Source of the DNA: Acetivibrio sp964564015
GTDB taxonomy: Bacteria > Bacillota > Clostridia > Acetivibrionales > Acetivibrionaceae
Direction of reading: 5' to 3'
Assembly (NCBI GenBank): GCA_964564015.1
Contig: CAZLZR010000008.1
Location: 1 to 64,000 of the forward strand
Length of the DNA: 64,000 nucleotides
The first letter of the stretch is position 1; each line of letters opens with the position of its first letter. Under the pieces are notes generated by a model. The model did not search any database. It worked only from the letters and a program-made list of their open reading frames with translations, and was not told where the DNA came from. Below, one piece after another: positions 1 through 8,941 of this stretch. The translations under genes and the position numbers were made by a program.

Positions 1-52
1 ATCAAGTTTTTTCGTTATCCAGAGTATGAATTTATATTTTAGTCATACCTAA
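1..52 (+). repeat. Dispersed repeat family A, copy 1 (cut by window edge)
   Basis: These 52 bases are identical, base for base, to 3833-3884, the right-hand half of a fuller copy. The left half would lie before the window. The unit contains the arm TTTTTTCGTTATCC, whose partner arm is outside the window here. It lies downstream of hfq, beyond the palindrome at 74-130. Confidence 0.85.
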
Positions 53-73
53 ATTTTAATCACATCTTATTTT

Positions 74-130
74 ATCATATATCCAAAACAAGCTATGGTT
101 GATAACCATAGCTTGTTTTGGATATATGAT
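74..130. terminator. 57-nt perfect inverted repeat downstream of hfq
   Basis: Two perfectly complementary 27-nt arms (74-100 and 104-130) flank a GAT loop. It lies 80 bases after the hfq stop and probably ends the mutS-mutL-miaA-hfq transcripts. No uridine tract follows on the minus strand, so it is not a textbook intrinsic terminator. It could instead be a bidirectional terminator, an mRNA 3'-end stabiliser or a remnant of a mobile element. Confidence 0.6.
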
Positions 131-210
131 TCTTTATTACTAAAACCCGTCAGGCTAATACTACTCTCTTAAAAATATGTAGGTTAACCCTAATCTTGCA
201 ATAATACTAA

Positions 211-453
211 TTACTCATTTCTTGGATCATTAAAAATCAAATTCACGATCTTCATAGGACTTATAGTGGAAATAGCATGCTTATAAATCAGCTGCTGTCT
301 ACCTTCACTATCCAACACAACAGTAAAATTATCGAACCCTTTTACCATTCCCTTTAATTGAAATCCGTTTGTAAGATAAATAGTAACAGCAATATGCTCT
401 TTTCTAACCTGGTTTAGAAAAACATCCTGTAAGTTGATATTATTCTTGTTCAC
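211..453 (-). CDS. hfq: RNA chaperone Hfq
   Basis: Sm-like protein that forms a hexameric ring and promotes pairing of small RNAs with mRNAs. The 80-residue product has the Hfq pattern: an N-terminal helix (NLQDVFLNQVRKEHI), the Sm1 strand region (VTIYLTNGFQLKGMVKGFD) and the Sm2 signature YKHAIST. The start is taken as GTG at 453 because AGAGGAGG lies just upstream. An ATG 24 bases further upstream (477) would place that Shine-Dalgarno sequence inside the coding region. The acidic C-terminal tail is very short, as is usual in Firmicutes. It is the last gene of the mutS-mutL-miaA-hfq cluster, and miaA-hfq adjacency is widely conserved. Confidence 0.95.
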   Translation of the reverse strand: MNKNNINLQDVFLNQVRKEHIAVTIYLTNGFQLKGMVKGFDNFTVVLDSEGRQQLIYKHAISTISPMKIVNLIFNDPRNE

Positions 454-554
454 GGGTAATCCTCCTCTAATAGACATATTTTTCTCTCTTTCTTTTTTTT
501 ATATAAAAGAACTCTTAATTACTAATCTTTGTACTTATTGCTTTAACTTATATT

Positions 555-1496
555 CTACAAGATAATTCCAGACGTTGCAATAACATCTTTAATATTTTTT
601 ATTATTTCATCTAGGTTGCTGAATTGATCCATATTGATCCATGTTACATCTTTCATTCTTTTAAACCATGTAAGCTGTCTTTTGGCATAGTGTCTTGTAT
701 CCCTTTTCAACACATAAACTGCATCATCTAATGTTATCTCCCCTCTTAAATAAGATAAAATCTCCTTATAACCTAGACCTTGCATCGCAATGGTACTCTT
801 ATCGTACCCCATTTCCATAAGTCTTTTGACTTCTTCAACCAACCCCTTTTCCATCATCAGATCTACCCTTTGGTTTATCCTGTCATACAGCTTCTCTCTG
901 TCCATAGTTAAACCAAAGATGATAAAATTATATTTCGGAGGGTTCTTTTTAGACTCCTCCTGATGCAAGGATATGGGTTTTTGTGTATAGGTATATACTT
1001 CAATAGCCCGAATTACCCTTTTAACATTATTCATATGAATTTTATTTGCTGCTTCGGGATCAATTTCTTTAAGTTTATTATGAAGATACTCATTGCCCTT
1101 TTCTGAAGCTTCCTGTTTTAATCTTTCACGAAGCTCCCAGTCACAAATAGTATCACCAAACTCTATATTATATATAAGAGAATCAATATATAATCCTGTT
1201 CCACCTGAAACGACAGGTATCTTACCCCTGCTTAATATATCATCAATATATTTTATAGCAAGTTGCTGGAATCTTGCAACACTAAACTCTTCATCTGGAG
1301 CCACTTCATCTATAAGGTAATGCCTGATTCCCCGTTTTTCTTCTTCATCCGGCTTTGCAGTACCTACATCCATATATTTGTATATCTGCATGGAATCTGC
1401 AGATACTATTTCACCTTTGATATCTTTTGCTAGTTCTATAGACAATTTAGTTTTTCCTGAAGCTGTCGGCCCCATAATTACTATTACACTATTCAA
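555..1496 (-). CDS. miaA: tRNA dimethylallyltransferase MiaA
   Basis: Transfers a dimethylallyl group to N6 of A37 in tRNAs reading codons that begin with U, giving i6A37. The product of miaB in this window can then methylthiolate it. The 313-residue protein has the P-loop GPTASGKT (about residues 9-16), the DSMQIYKYMDVGTAKP segment, HYLIDE, and the family motif FSVARFQQLA. The start is set at TTG 1496 because GGGGAGG lies 7 bases upstream. The longer reading frame from 1511 would begin inside that ribosome binding site. It sits between mutL and hfq on the same strand, a common arrangement. Length is normal. Confidence 0.95.
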   Translation of the reverse strand: MNSVIVIMGPTASGKTKLSIELAKDIKGEIVSADSMQIYKYMDVGTAKPDEEEKRGIRHYLIDEVAPDEEFSVARFQQLAIKYIDDILSRGKIPVVSGGTGLYIDSLIYNIEFGDTICDWELRERLKQEASEKGNEYLHNKLKEIDPEAANKIHMNNVKRVIRAIEVYTYTQKPISLHQEESKKNPPKYNFIIFGLTMDREKLYDRINQRVDLMMEKGLVEEVKRLMEMGYDKSTIAMQGLGYKEILSYLRGEITLDDAVYVLKRDTRHYAKRQLTWFKRMKDVTWINMDQFSNLDEIIKNIKDVIATSGIIL

Positions 1497-1609
1497 TTTT
1501 ATCCTCCCCAAGGAATAATTTAAACTACTTCCGTATACTCTCCTATCCTGACATACTGAATATTTGTAAAGGGGAGTACAGGGAAGCTGATATAAATGTC
1601 ATTTAAAAA

Positions 1610-3706
1610 TCACACTATTCTCTTGAACATTTTTTCAAACTCATATTTTGTTATTTTTATCAACGTAGGCCTTCCATGTGGACAGGTGTACGGATTTTCA
1701 ATATTATTCAGATCCTTTATTATTTTTTTAATTTCAAGTTCATCAAGCTTTTTATTGGCCTTAACTGCAGACTTACATGCCACTCTGTATAATGCTTCTT
1801 CTTCAATTAAAATATTCTCTTTTCTAATATCTGACATAAGGAAATCAAGTATATCAAGGAACGTTTCCTTGACACTTGCATTATCCGTTAATGAAACAGG
1901 TATTGAGCGTAGTATAATTGAATTATTACCGAAATTTTCGAATATAAAACCCAGCCTGATCAACTTTTCCTTATTTTCTTCAATTATTTTTACTTCCTGG
2001 TTGGTAAGTTCAATTACAATCGATGAAAGCAAATATTGCGCAAGGTTTTCGTTTTCCTTGTATTTCTTCTTTAATTCTTCAAACATTATTCTCTCATGAG
2101 CTGCATGCTGATCTATAAGTATAAGGTTCTCACCCTCCTGCATAAGTATATAAGTTGAAAAAACCTGACCGATAATTCTTGCATCAAGAAGATTGTTTGC
2201 TTCCTGTTTCCTGTAATCAGAATTTGCATTGTTACCACTATTATTTGAAGTACTCTCTATAAAGGCATCATTAGACTCTTCCTTATCTTCTTCTGGTACC
2301 TTCTTGTTACTTTCCTCACATAGTATTTTTCTATTTAATTCCTTATCTACTTCCTTTTCCGCTTCTATAAATTCACTATTTATCTGTTTTTCACTTAAAT
2401 CAGCCGGAAGTATATCCCTTAATGAAGGTTTGGTCTCTTGAATTTTCGTATCTTCTCTCACTACATCAACGGTTTTGTAATTGATTACACTAGCTGATTC
2501 AATTGTATTATCAGTTTTCTTTTCTTCATAAACTTTCTCCGCTATATCCTTGCCAAACTTTACCTCTTTTTTATTATCGGACATTTCAGAAGGAATGTTA
2601 GTATCTATTGTTCTGTTATTCAGATTTTCCTGTACAAACTCCTTTGCCAAAACCTTATTTTCTTCAAACTTAAATAAGTTCTTTGGATTTTGGCTCATCT
2701 CTACACTTCTAATAAGCGATTTGCTTAAGAGCGCATTATTTATGGCATGATATACTGCTTTAAATATTGACTGTTCATCTGAAAACCGCACTTCCATCTT
2801 GGTAGGGTGTACATTTACATCTACAAACATCGGATTAATCCGTATGTGCAATACGACAAATGCAAACTTGTTTTTTAAAAGGTAAGTCTTATATGCCTCG
2901 TCAATTGCTGAGGAAATTGTCTTGTTTTTAATATACCTTCCGTTTATATAAATCGATTGATAATTCCTGTTAGCCCTTGCGATTTCAGGCTTTCCTGCGT
3001 AACCACAGATTTCTATTTTTTCATCCTTAAAGCTGACCTCAATTACTTCCCTTGCAATTTCCTTACCGTACAAACTGAAAATAGTGCTTAAGAGGTCGTT
3101 ATTACCGGGAGTGTGTATAACGGTGTTTCTGTTATTAATTAACTTCATTGATATATGTTGATTCCCTAGTGCTACACGGTTGACTATATCAGAAATATAT
3201 CCCGCCTCTGTTGCATCCTTCTTGAGGAATTTAAACCTTGCAGGAGTATTGTAAAACAAGTCTCTTACTACAAAAGTAGTCCCAACGGGACATCCCGTCT
3301 GCCTTACTTCTTTTACTACTCCCCCCTGTATATTAATATATTTTCCATACTGCTTATCCTTTACCCTTGTAGTGAGTTCTACTGAAGATACTGACGCTAT
3401 ACTTGCTAATGCCTCGCCTCTAAAACCTAAAGTGCTAATGGATTCTAAATCGTCCGCTCTTCTTATTTTACTGGTAGAGTGCCTTTCAAAGGCAATTTCA
3501 ACATCGTCCTCATCAATGCCTTTTCCATTGTCTACTACCTTTATAAAAGAGATACCTCCGTTATTTATCTCAACGGTAATACTTGAGCTTCCGGCATCAA
3601 TTGAATTTTCCACCAGTTCCTTTACAACCGATGCAGGCCTTTCAACAACTTCCCCTGCTGCTATCTGATTTGATGTATTTTCATCAAGTATAACGATTTT
3701 GCCCAT
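1610..3706 (-). CDS. mutL: DNA mismatch repair protein MutL
   Basis: GHKL ATPase and latent nicking endonuclease that couples MutS mismatch recognition to strand removal. The N-terminal third has the ATP-binding motifs ENSIDAG, VVDNGKGI and GFRGEALASI. The C-terminal dimerisation domain carries the endonuclease motif DQHAAHERIMFEE, ACKSAVKANKKL and CPHGRPT, so this is an endonuclease-type MutL as expected in a bacterium without MutH. Residues of roughly 340-500 form a charged, low-complexity linker rich in Glu, Lys, Asn and Ser, which explains the 698-residue length. ATG start at 3706; the upstream Shine-Dalgarno is weak (GGCAGG). It is separated from mutS by 174 bases that hold repeats A and C, an unusually large gap for a cotranscribed pair. 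Confidence 0.96.
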   Translation of the reverse strand: MGKIVILDENTSNQIAAGEVVERPASVVKELVENSIDAGSSSITVEINNGGISFIKVVDNGKGIDEDDVEIAFERHSTSKIRRADDLESISTLGFRGEALASIASVSSVELTTRVKDKQYGKYINIQGGVVKEVRQTGCPVGTTFVVRDLFYNTPARFKFLKKDATEAGYISDIVNRVALGNQHISMKLINNRNTVIHTPGNNDLLSTIFSLYGKEIAREVIEVSFKDEKIEICGYAGKPEIARANRNYQSIYINGRYIKNKTISSAIDEAYKTYLLKNKFAFVVLHIRINPMFVDVNVHPTKMEVRFSDEQSIFKAVYHAINNALLSKSLIRSVEMSQNPKNLFKFEENKVLAKEFVQENLNNRTIDTNIPSEMSDNKKEVKFGKDIAEKVYEEKKTDNTIESASVINYKTVDVVREDTKIQETKPSLRDILPADLSEKQINSEFIEAEKEVDKELNRKILCEESNKKVPEEDKEESNDAFIESTSNNSGNNANSDYRKQEANNLLDARIIGQVFSTYILMQEGENLILIDQHAAHERIMFEELKKKYKENENLAQYLLSSIVIELTNQEVKIIEENKEKLIRLGFIFENFGNNSIILRSIPVSLTDNASVKETFLDILDFLMSDIRKENILIEEEALYRVACKSAVKANKKLDELEIKKIIKDLNNIENPYTCPHGRPTLIKITKYEFEKMFKRIV

Positions 3707-3738
3707 TCCAAGAACCTGCCATTCATCAAATTTATCTA

Positions 3739-3773
3739 GTGCTTTTTTACATTACTAAATTCCAGTGTTTCGT
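3739..3773 (+). repeat. Short dispersed repeat C, copy 1
   Basis: About 35 bases beginning CTAGTGCTTTTTTACATTAC recur at 35349-35384 with about four differences. Both copies lie just upstream of the start codon of a minus-strand gene (mutL here, an M42 peptidase there). This copy directly abuts repeat A. Confidence 0.6.
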
Positions 3774-3774
3774 A

Positions 3775-3885
3775 TTACTAAGGGATAACGAAAAAATAAC
3801 ATCCTATTCTCATATTTTGAAAACATTATCAAATCAAGTTTTTTCGTTATCCAGAGTATGAATTTATATTTTAGTCATACCTAAG
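3775..3885 (+). repeat. Dispersed repeat family A, copy 2 (full length)
   Basis: About 110-base element with internal perfect 14-nt arms, GGATAACGAAAAAA (3783-3796) and TTTTTTCGTTATCC (3839-3852), around a 42-nt spacer. Its right half is identical to positions 1-52, and the whole unit recurs inverted at 36523-36635. It fills the mutS-mutL gap, and the mutS stop codon (3881-3883) lies within its right end. Confidence 0.85.
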
Positions 3886-6499
3886 CGTTGGCTTTTTTCT
3901 GCAAATCAAACAACGCATTTAAAGCGTCTATAGGCGTAAGCTTGCTAACGTCAATAGTTTTAAGTTCATTTAACACTTCATCACAATTTCTTTGCTGCGT
4001 ATTGAAGGAGAATACATCAATCTGACCTTCAATGGGCTTCTTTGCCCTTTTAAACCGTACTTCCCTTTTATTTATATCAGCATCTTCAAGTTCCTTTAAT
4101 ATCTCCTTTGCCCGGTTAATAACAGGCACCGGAACACCGGCAAGTCTTGCGACCTGTATACCGTAACTGTTATCGGCTCCCCCTCTTATTATCTTTCTTA
4201 AGAAGATTATATCCTCACCCTTTTCCTCAACCGAAATGCAGTAATTCTTAACTCCCTCTATGCAACCCTCCAGTTCTGTAAGTTCATGATAATGGGTAGC
4301 AAAGAGAGTTCTTGCGCCAATTCTTTTTCTGTCACTTATATGCTCTATTACTGACCATGCAATGCTAAGGCCATCATATGTACTTGTACCCCTTCCAATC
4401 TCATCCAGTATCAGAATGCTTCTGGATGTGGCATTACCAAGTATATTTGCCACTTCACTCATTTCCACCATAAAGGTACTCTGCCCCGCCGCAAGGTCGT
4501 CCGATGCACCAACCCTTGTAAAAATCCTGTCGGCAATACCTATAACAGCACTTCCTGCGGGTACAAAACTTCCTATCTGAGCCATTAGCACAATTAAAGC
4601 AACCTGCCGCATATAAGTAGACTTTCCAGCCATATTGGGTCCGGTTATTATGGCAATCTGATCTTCACTCATATTGAGATAAGTGTCATTGGGCACAAAG
4701 GCTCCCTGATCAATCATCTTCTCAACTACAGGATGCCTTCCATCATTTATTTGAATTACATCATCATTATTAATCTCCGGCATGACGTATGACTCACGGT
4801 CTGCCACCTCTGCCAAAGAGCAGAGAACATCCACCTGTGCCAAAGCTTTGGCAGTCCTTTTTATCCTTGATATCTCACCTGATACCTTGTTTCTGACTTC
4901 CACAAATATCTGATATTCAAGCTCAACCAACTTGTCTTGTGCTCCTAGAACCGTATCTTCAATCTGTTTAAGTTCTTCAGTTATGTATCTTTCACAATTT
5001 GCCAAAGTCTGTTTCCTGATATAATTAGGAGGCACAAGGGAAAAATAAGATTTCGTAACTTCAAGATAGTAACCAAATACTTTATTGAATCCCACTTTCA
5101 GATTTTTTATACCCGTTTTTTCCCTCTCTGAGTTTTCAAGTTCCACAAGCCAGGTCTTACCATCTGTTGATGCACTTTTCAGTCTGTCTACCTCTTCATT
5201 ATAACCTTCTTTTATAATTCCGCCTTCCTTTACAGAAACAGGCGGTTCATCGCAAATTGCTTTATCAATCATTTCAAAAACATCAGATAGAGCATCAATA
5301 TTCCGGTTACATTCCTTGCAAAGGCTTTCGTTCAAATCCTTCAAAAGATCCTTTATATAAGGTATCTGGCCTATGGAATTTTTTAACGCAACCAGATCGC
5401 GGCAGTTCGCACTACCCAAAACGATCTTCCCCATGAGTCTTTCAATATCATAAACCCTTTTTAACAGATCACGGACTTCCATTCTTATCATAAACTTGTC
5501 CTTGAACTCGTTTACAGCAAGGTGCCTGTCCTTTATATCATATACGTTAATGAGAGGTTGTTCTATCCATTTTCTTAAGGTTCTCCCTCCCATAGAGGTC
5601 ATAGTTCTGTCCAAAACCCAAAGCAGAGAACCTTTTCTATTCTTTTCTCTCATGGTTTCGGTGAGCTCAAGATTTCTTCTTGTGGCAACATCCAAAACCA
5701 TATATTCTTCTATTCTATACTTGTTAAAGCTTTGAATATGATCCAGATTAACCTTCTGGGTCTGCTCAAGGTATTCAAGCAAAGCACCGGATGCATTAAT
5801 ATAAAAATCAAACTCATTATCGCAAAATTCATAATCTCCAAAATAAGATTTAAACTTGTCTTTGGAATATGTCAATTCAAAATATTTATCCTCAATAGTT
5901 GAAATGTACAGATTAAACCTCTTTTTTATAGTCCTTACAAGATTTTCGTCCACAAAAAAACCACTGTTTACAACCATCTCGGAAGGAGAAAACCTGGCAA
6001 TCTCGTCAATGAGTTTGCTATCGGTATTTCCAAGCACAATAGATGTAGATGTAAAATCTCCGGTGGTTATGTCTACAAAAGCTATTCCAAAACAGGTTTT
6101 ATCCTTGTATAAAGACATGAGATAGTTGTTTTTTTTATCATCGAGCATAGCTGAATCAGTTATAGTCCCTGGTGTAACAACTCTTACAACATCTCTTTTT
6201 ACTATTCCTTTTGCCACAGCAGGATCTTCAACCTGCTCACAGATAGCTACCTTATAGCCCTTATTTATCAGTCGGCATATATAGGAATCAGCAGAATGAA
6301 AAGGCACTCCGCACATAGGTGCCCTTTCATCCAAACCACAATCTTTACCTGTTAATGTTATTTCAAGCTCTTTTGAAGCAATTTCCGCATCACTGAAAAA
6401 CATTTCATAAAAGTCACCCAGTCTGAAAAAAAGGATGCAGTCTTTGTACTGCCCCTTTATATCCATATACTGCTGCATCATAGGTGTCAACACTGCCAT
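3881..6499 (-). CDS. mutS: DNA mismatch repair protein MutS
   Basis: Recognises mispaired and unpaired bases and recruits MutL. The 872-residue protein begins with the mismatch-recognition domain, with the Phe-x-Glu motif at F30-Y31-E32. Connector, lever and clamp regions follow. The ATPase domain has Walker A GPNMAGKST near residue 619, Walker B ILILDEIGRGTSTYDG, and FATHYHELTELE. ATG start at 6499 with GAGGT upstream. Length matches MutS1, not the MutS2 type. It is followed by mutL in the same direction and preceded by the ylbF-like gene 37 bases upstream, so the three are likely cotranscribed. The last codons and the stop overlap repeat A. Confidence 0.97.
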   Translation of the reverse strand: MAVLTPMMQQYMDIKGQYKDCILFFRLGDFYEMFFSDAEIASKELEITLTGKDCGLDERAPMCGVPFHSADSYICRLINKGYKVAICEQVEDPAVAKGIVKRDVVRVVTPGTITDSAMLDDKKNNYLMSLYKDKTCFGIAFVDITTGDFTSTSIVLGNTDSKLIDEIARFSPSEMVVNSGFFVDENLVRTIKKRFNLYISTIEDKYFELTYSKDKFKSYFGDYEFCDNEFDFYINASGALLEYLEQTQKVNLDHIQSFNKYRIEEYMVLDVATRRNLELTETMREKNRKGSLLWVLDRTMTSMGGRTLRKWIEQPLINVYDIKDRHLAVNEFKDKFMIRMEVRDLLKRVYDIERLMGKIVLGSANCRDLVALKNSIGQIPYIKDLLKDLNESLCKECNRNIDALSDVFEMIDKAICDEPPVSVKEGGIIKEGYNEEVDRLKSASTDGKTWLVELENSEREKTGIKNLKVGFNKVFGYYLEVTKSYFSLVPPNYIRKQTLANCERYITEELKQIEDTVLGAQDKLVELEYQIFVEVRNKVSGEISRIKRTAKALAQVDVLCSLAEVADRESYVMPEINNDDVIQINDGRHPVVEKMIDQGAFVPNDTYLNMSEDQIAIITGPNMAGKSTYMRQVALIVLMAQIGSFVPAGSAVIGIADRIFTRVGASDDLAAGQSTFMVEMSEVANILGNATSRSILILDEIGRGTSTYDGLSIAWSVIEHISDRKRIGARTLFATHYHELTELEGCIEGVKNYCISVEEKGEDIIFLRKIIRGGADNSYGIQVARLAGVPVPVINRAKEILKELEDADINKREVRFKRAKKPIEGQIDVFSFNTQQRNCDEVLNELKTIDVSKLTPIDALNALFDLQKKANA

Positions 6500-6536
6500 T
6501 TTTCATACCTCACGTACATAAATTATTTTATATCTC

Positions 6537-6923
6537 TTACTTGCTGCATCCGCCTCCGCAGGAACTGCAGCTATGAGAAGAACATTGTTCCTCTCCTGTT
6601 ATTGAGTATACAAGAACGTCATTTACCTTCTTAATAAGCTGATCCAATTTTTCCTTGGCTTCAATATAGTTTTTTGTTATATCGCAATCATTTACTCTAT
6701 CATACTTTTCCAACAACCTTTGCTTAAGATCATCAAGGATATCTTTTTCTGAATTACCATGAACCGCCATCACCATTTCACTTTGTATTTCCTGATACTC
6801 CTTCAAAATAACTCTGGCCTTATGATCCCTTGCCAAACTGTCTTCCCATCTTTTATAATTAGTCATTTCCTCTGAAGAACCGATTAAATTTCCAAGTTCT
6901 TTAGCTTTTGATATAATATCCAT
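6537..6923 (-). CDS. YlbF/YmcA family protein with Cys-rich C-terminus
   Basis: 128-residue helical protein of the YlbF family. In Bacillus the YlbF-YmcA-YaaT complex binds Fe-S clusters and affects RNase Y-dependent mRNA processing, competence and sporulation. The helical core spans roughly residues 1-110 (for example KAKELGNLIGSSEE and ARVILKEYQEIQSEM). The tail is CSSHSCSSCGGGCSK, five cysteines and one histidine, a likely metal or Fe-S ligand set. ATG at 6923 with a strong AAGGAGG upstream. It is the first gene of the run into mutS, separated by 37 bases. The family call rests on overall pattern and the Cys tail; its exact role here is not known. Confidence 0.75.
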   Translation of the reverse strand: MDIISKAKELGNLIGSSEEMTNYKRWEDSLARDHKARVILKEYQEIQSEMVMAVHGNSEKDILDDLKQRLLEKYDRVNDCDITKNYIEAKEKLDQLIKKVNDVLVYSITGEEQCSSHSCSSCGGGCSK

Positions 6924-7178
6924 ACTTTTTTCCTCCTTGACTTCGTTTTAATACTCCCAAAAGTAAAATAAATCAGAATTATTATAATCTATCTAAAGAT
7001 AAAAACTTAAAATTTATATTAATAAGGATATCTTCATATCAAACTAAATAACAATTGGGTGCTATATATATTTCATGTTCTTTATCAATATTCCCATCTT
7101 TATAATTATTTATTTTATCACAAAACAAGCTCTTTGAAAATATTTATCGAAAGCAATATCCAAGGTTTATGTTTAACT
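6924..7178. other. AT-rich intergenic region upstream of the ylbF-mutS cluster
   Basis: About 255 bases with no convincing gene. A minus-strand TATAAT (6981-6986) could be the -10 box for the ylbF-mutS transcript, but I see no good -35 at 16-18 bases. The AT-rich reading frames here lack ribosome binding sites and family features. Confidence 0.4.
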
Positions 7179-7286
7179 TTAAATACCGAAAAACCTTTTT
7201 TGTTTATCATAAAATACGGTGGCAAAATATTCTCCGCCAACATCAAATACTTCGTATTCTCTTGAGCTGTTTATAGTATAACGCAC
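7179..7286 (-). CDS. Possible 35-residue small protein downstream of miaB
   Basis: A minus-strand frame begins at GTG 7286 and reads VRYTINSSREYEVFDVGGEY and then FATVFYDKQKRFFGI before TAA. The composition is protein-like, with a regular strand pattern. The ribosome binding site is poor (AAGGCAAG almost touching the GTG). Between it and miaB, a second frame would encode the Cys-rich peptide ICFCADCKARCVIL, in frame with miaB after its stop. These could be two small genes, one gene broken by a frameshift, or chance. No family is recognised. Confidence 0.3.
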   Translation of the reverse strand: MRYTINSSREYEVFDVGGEYFATVFYDKQKRFFGI

Positions 7287-7336
7287 CTTGCCTTGCAGTC
7301 AGCACAGAAGCAAATATATTTTTTTTCATAAATATA

Positions 7337-8773
7337 TCACTCCAATACAGTTCCTTCCAAAGACCAGGTTTTAATTCTATCTATCCTTACTGTTACAAGC
7401 TTTCCAATCATACTGGCATTTCCCTCAAAATTTACAATCTTATTTTCTCTGGTTCTGCCTGTATATATTTTATCGTTAGTTTTGCTCTCTCCCTCAACAA
7501 GAACTTCTAATTCTCTGTTCAAAAATTCTTCGTTAATTTCTTTACTTATTCTGTTCTGTACTTCCAACAATCTTTGGAACCTTTCTTTTTTGACTTCCTC
7601 AGGTACCTGTTCAAGGCTTTTTGCAGCCGGTGTACCCGTCCTTTTTGAATACAGAAATGTATATGCCTGATCAAATCGTACTTTTTCCAGAACATCCAAT
7701 GTATCCTGGAAATCCTCCTCTTTCTCTCCAGGGAAACCGACAATAATATCAGTAGTTAAAGAAATTCCAGGTATGTTTTGCTTAACCTTCTCAACAAGGC
7801 CAAGATAATCTTCTTTTGTATATTTTCTGTTCATTTCATTAAGTATCCTTGTACTACCTGACTGAAAAGGCAAATGCAAATGCTCACATAATTTTCTTAA
7901 ATCTCTCATTGCAAAAATAAGTTCGTCGGACAAATCTTTAGGGTGTGAAGTCATAAATCTTATCCGCTCTATTCCTTCAACTTTGTCCAGTTCAGCAAGC
8001 AACTTTGCAAAGGTGTTGTCACCGCCAAGGTCTTTTCCATAGGAATTTACGTTCTGCCCAAGTAGTGTTATCTCCTTTAAGCCTTGACGTCCTAACATCC
8101 TTACCTCATTAACGATATTCTCAATAGATCTGCTCCGCTCTCTTCCCCTTACATAAGGTACGATACAATAGGAACAGAAGTTATTGCAGCCATACATCAC
8201 TGTAACCCATGCCTTGACACCATCCTTTCTCTCTATAGGCATATCTTCAGCTATCAGTCCAATGGAATCCAATATTTCGACAACGGTTTTATCAGAGCTT
8301 ATTGTACTGTACAGAAGTTCGGGAAACTTGTACAAATTGTGAGTACCGAATATAAGGTCAACATGCCTGTAAACTTTTTTAATATGTTCAACTACTTCAG
8401 GCTGTTGCATCATGCAGCCACAAATGGCAATTATAAGATCCGGATTCTTTTTCTTCATATGTTTCATAGGCCCAAGATGCCCATAGACCTTTAACTCTGC
8501 ATTTTCCCTTACACAGCAAGTGTTATATATGATGAGGTCGCTTTCCTCCATATTTTCGCATTCCGAATAGCCCATATCACCAAGCATACCGGCTAGTTTT
8601 TCAGAATCATGCTCATTCATCTGGCAACCGAAAGTGGCAAGATAAAAACGCTTCTTCCTCTCCGTCTGCATTTCCTTTTGATAATTCAATTCTTTTATCT
8701 CTTCAATAAACTGATGCTGTCTTGCAATCTGTTCCTGTGACACATGTATATTTTGTCTCTCTACTTTACTCAA
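7337..8773 (-). CDS. miaB: tRNA-2-methylthio-N6-dimethylallyladenosine synthase MiaB
   Basis: Radical-SAM methylthiotransferase converting i6A37 to ms2i6A37, acting on the product of MiaA. The N-terminal UPF0004 domain carries the second-cluster cysteines near C50 (TFGCQMNEHDSEK), C86 (NTCCVREN) and C120 (CGCMMQQ). The radical SAM motif YGCNNFCSYC gives C196, C200 and C203, followed by VPYVRGRERSR. A C-terminal TRAM domain ends the 478-residue protein. TTG at 8773 is chosen because GGAGG lies 8 bases upstream. A GTG at 8788 would start inside that site. It lies upstream of the ylbF-mutS-mutL-miaA-hfq group on the same strand but is separated by about 410 bases. Confidence 0.95.
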   Translation of the reverse strand: MSKVERQNIHVSQEQIARQHQFIEEIKELNYQKEMQTERKKRFYLATFGCQMNEHDSEKLAGMLGDMGYSECENMEESDLIIYNTCCVRENAELKVYGHLGPMKHMKKKNPDLIIAICGCMMQQPEVVEHIKKVYRHVDLIFGTHNLYKFPELLYSTISSDKTVVEILDSIGLIAEDMPIERKDGVKAWVTVMYGCNNFCSYCIVPYVRGRERSRSIENIVNEVRMLGRQGLKEITLLGQNVNSYGKDLGGDNTFAKLLAELDKVEGIERIRFMTSHPKDLSDELIFAMRDLRKLCEHLHLPFQSGSTRILNEMNRKYTKEDYLGLVEKVKQNIPGISLTTDIIVGFPGEKEEDFQDTLDVLEKVRFDQAYTFLYSKRTGTPAAKSLEQVPEEVKKERFQRLLEVQNRISKEINEEFLNRELEVLVEGESKTNDKIYTGRTRENKIVNFEGNASMIGKLVTVRIDRIKTWSLEGTVLE

Positions 8774-8941
8774 AGTCTTTACCTCCACAAATGTGTTAAC
8801 AATCTTATTATCACCATATTATAACACAATAATAACAGATTAAACTACATGTACACTTTAATGAATTATGCAAATCAAGTTAAAATCATAACTTTTTTCA
8901 CTAAATTCGTAATATTTTGACTTATTATTTCATGTAAAACT

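Noticed and set aside
7059..7265. 68-codon plus-strand frame in the gap upstream of miaB-downstream sequence
   Set aside because: Hydrophobic AT-rich translation with no ribosome binding site or family features; it overlaps the better minus-strand small frame.
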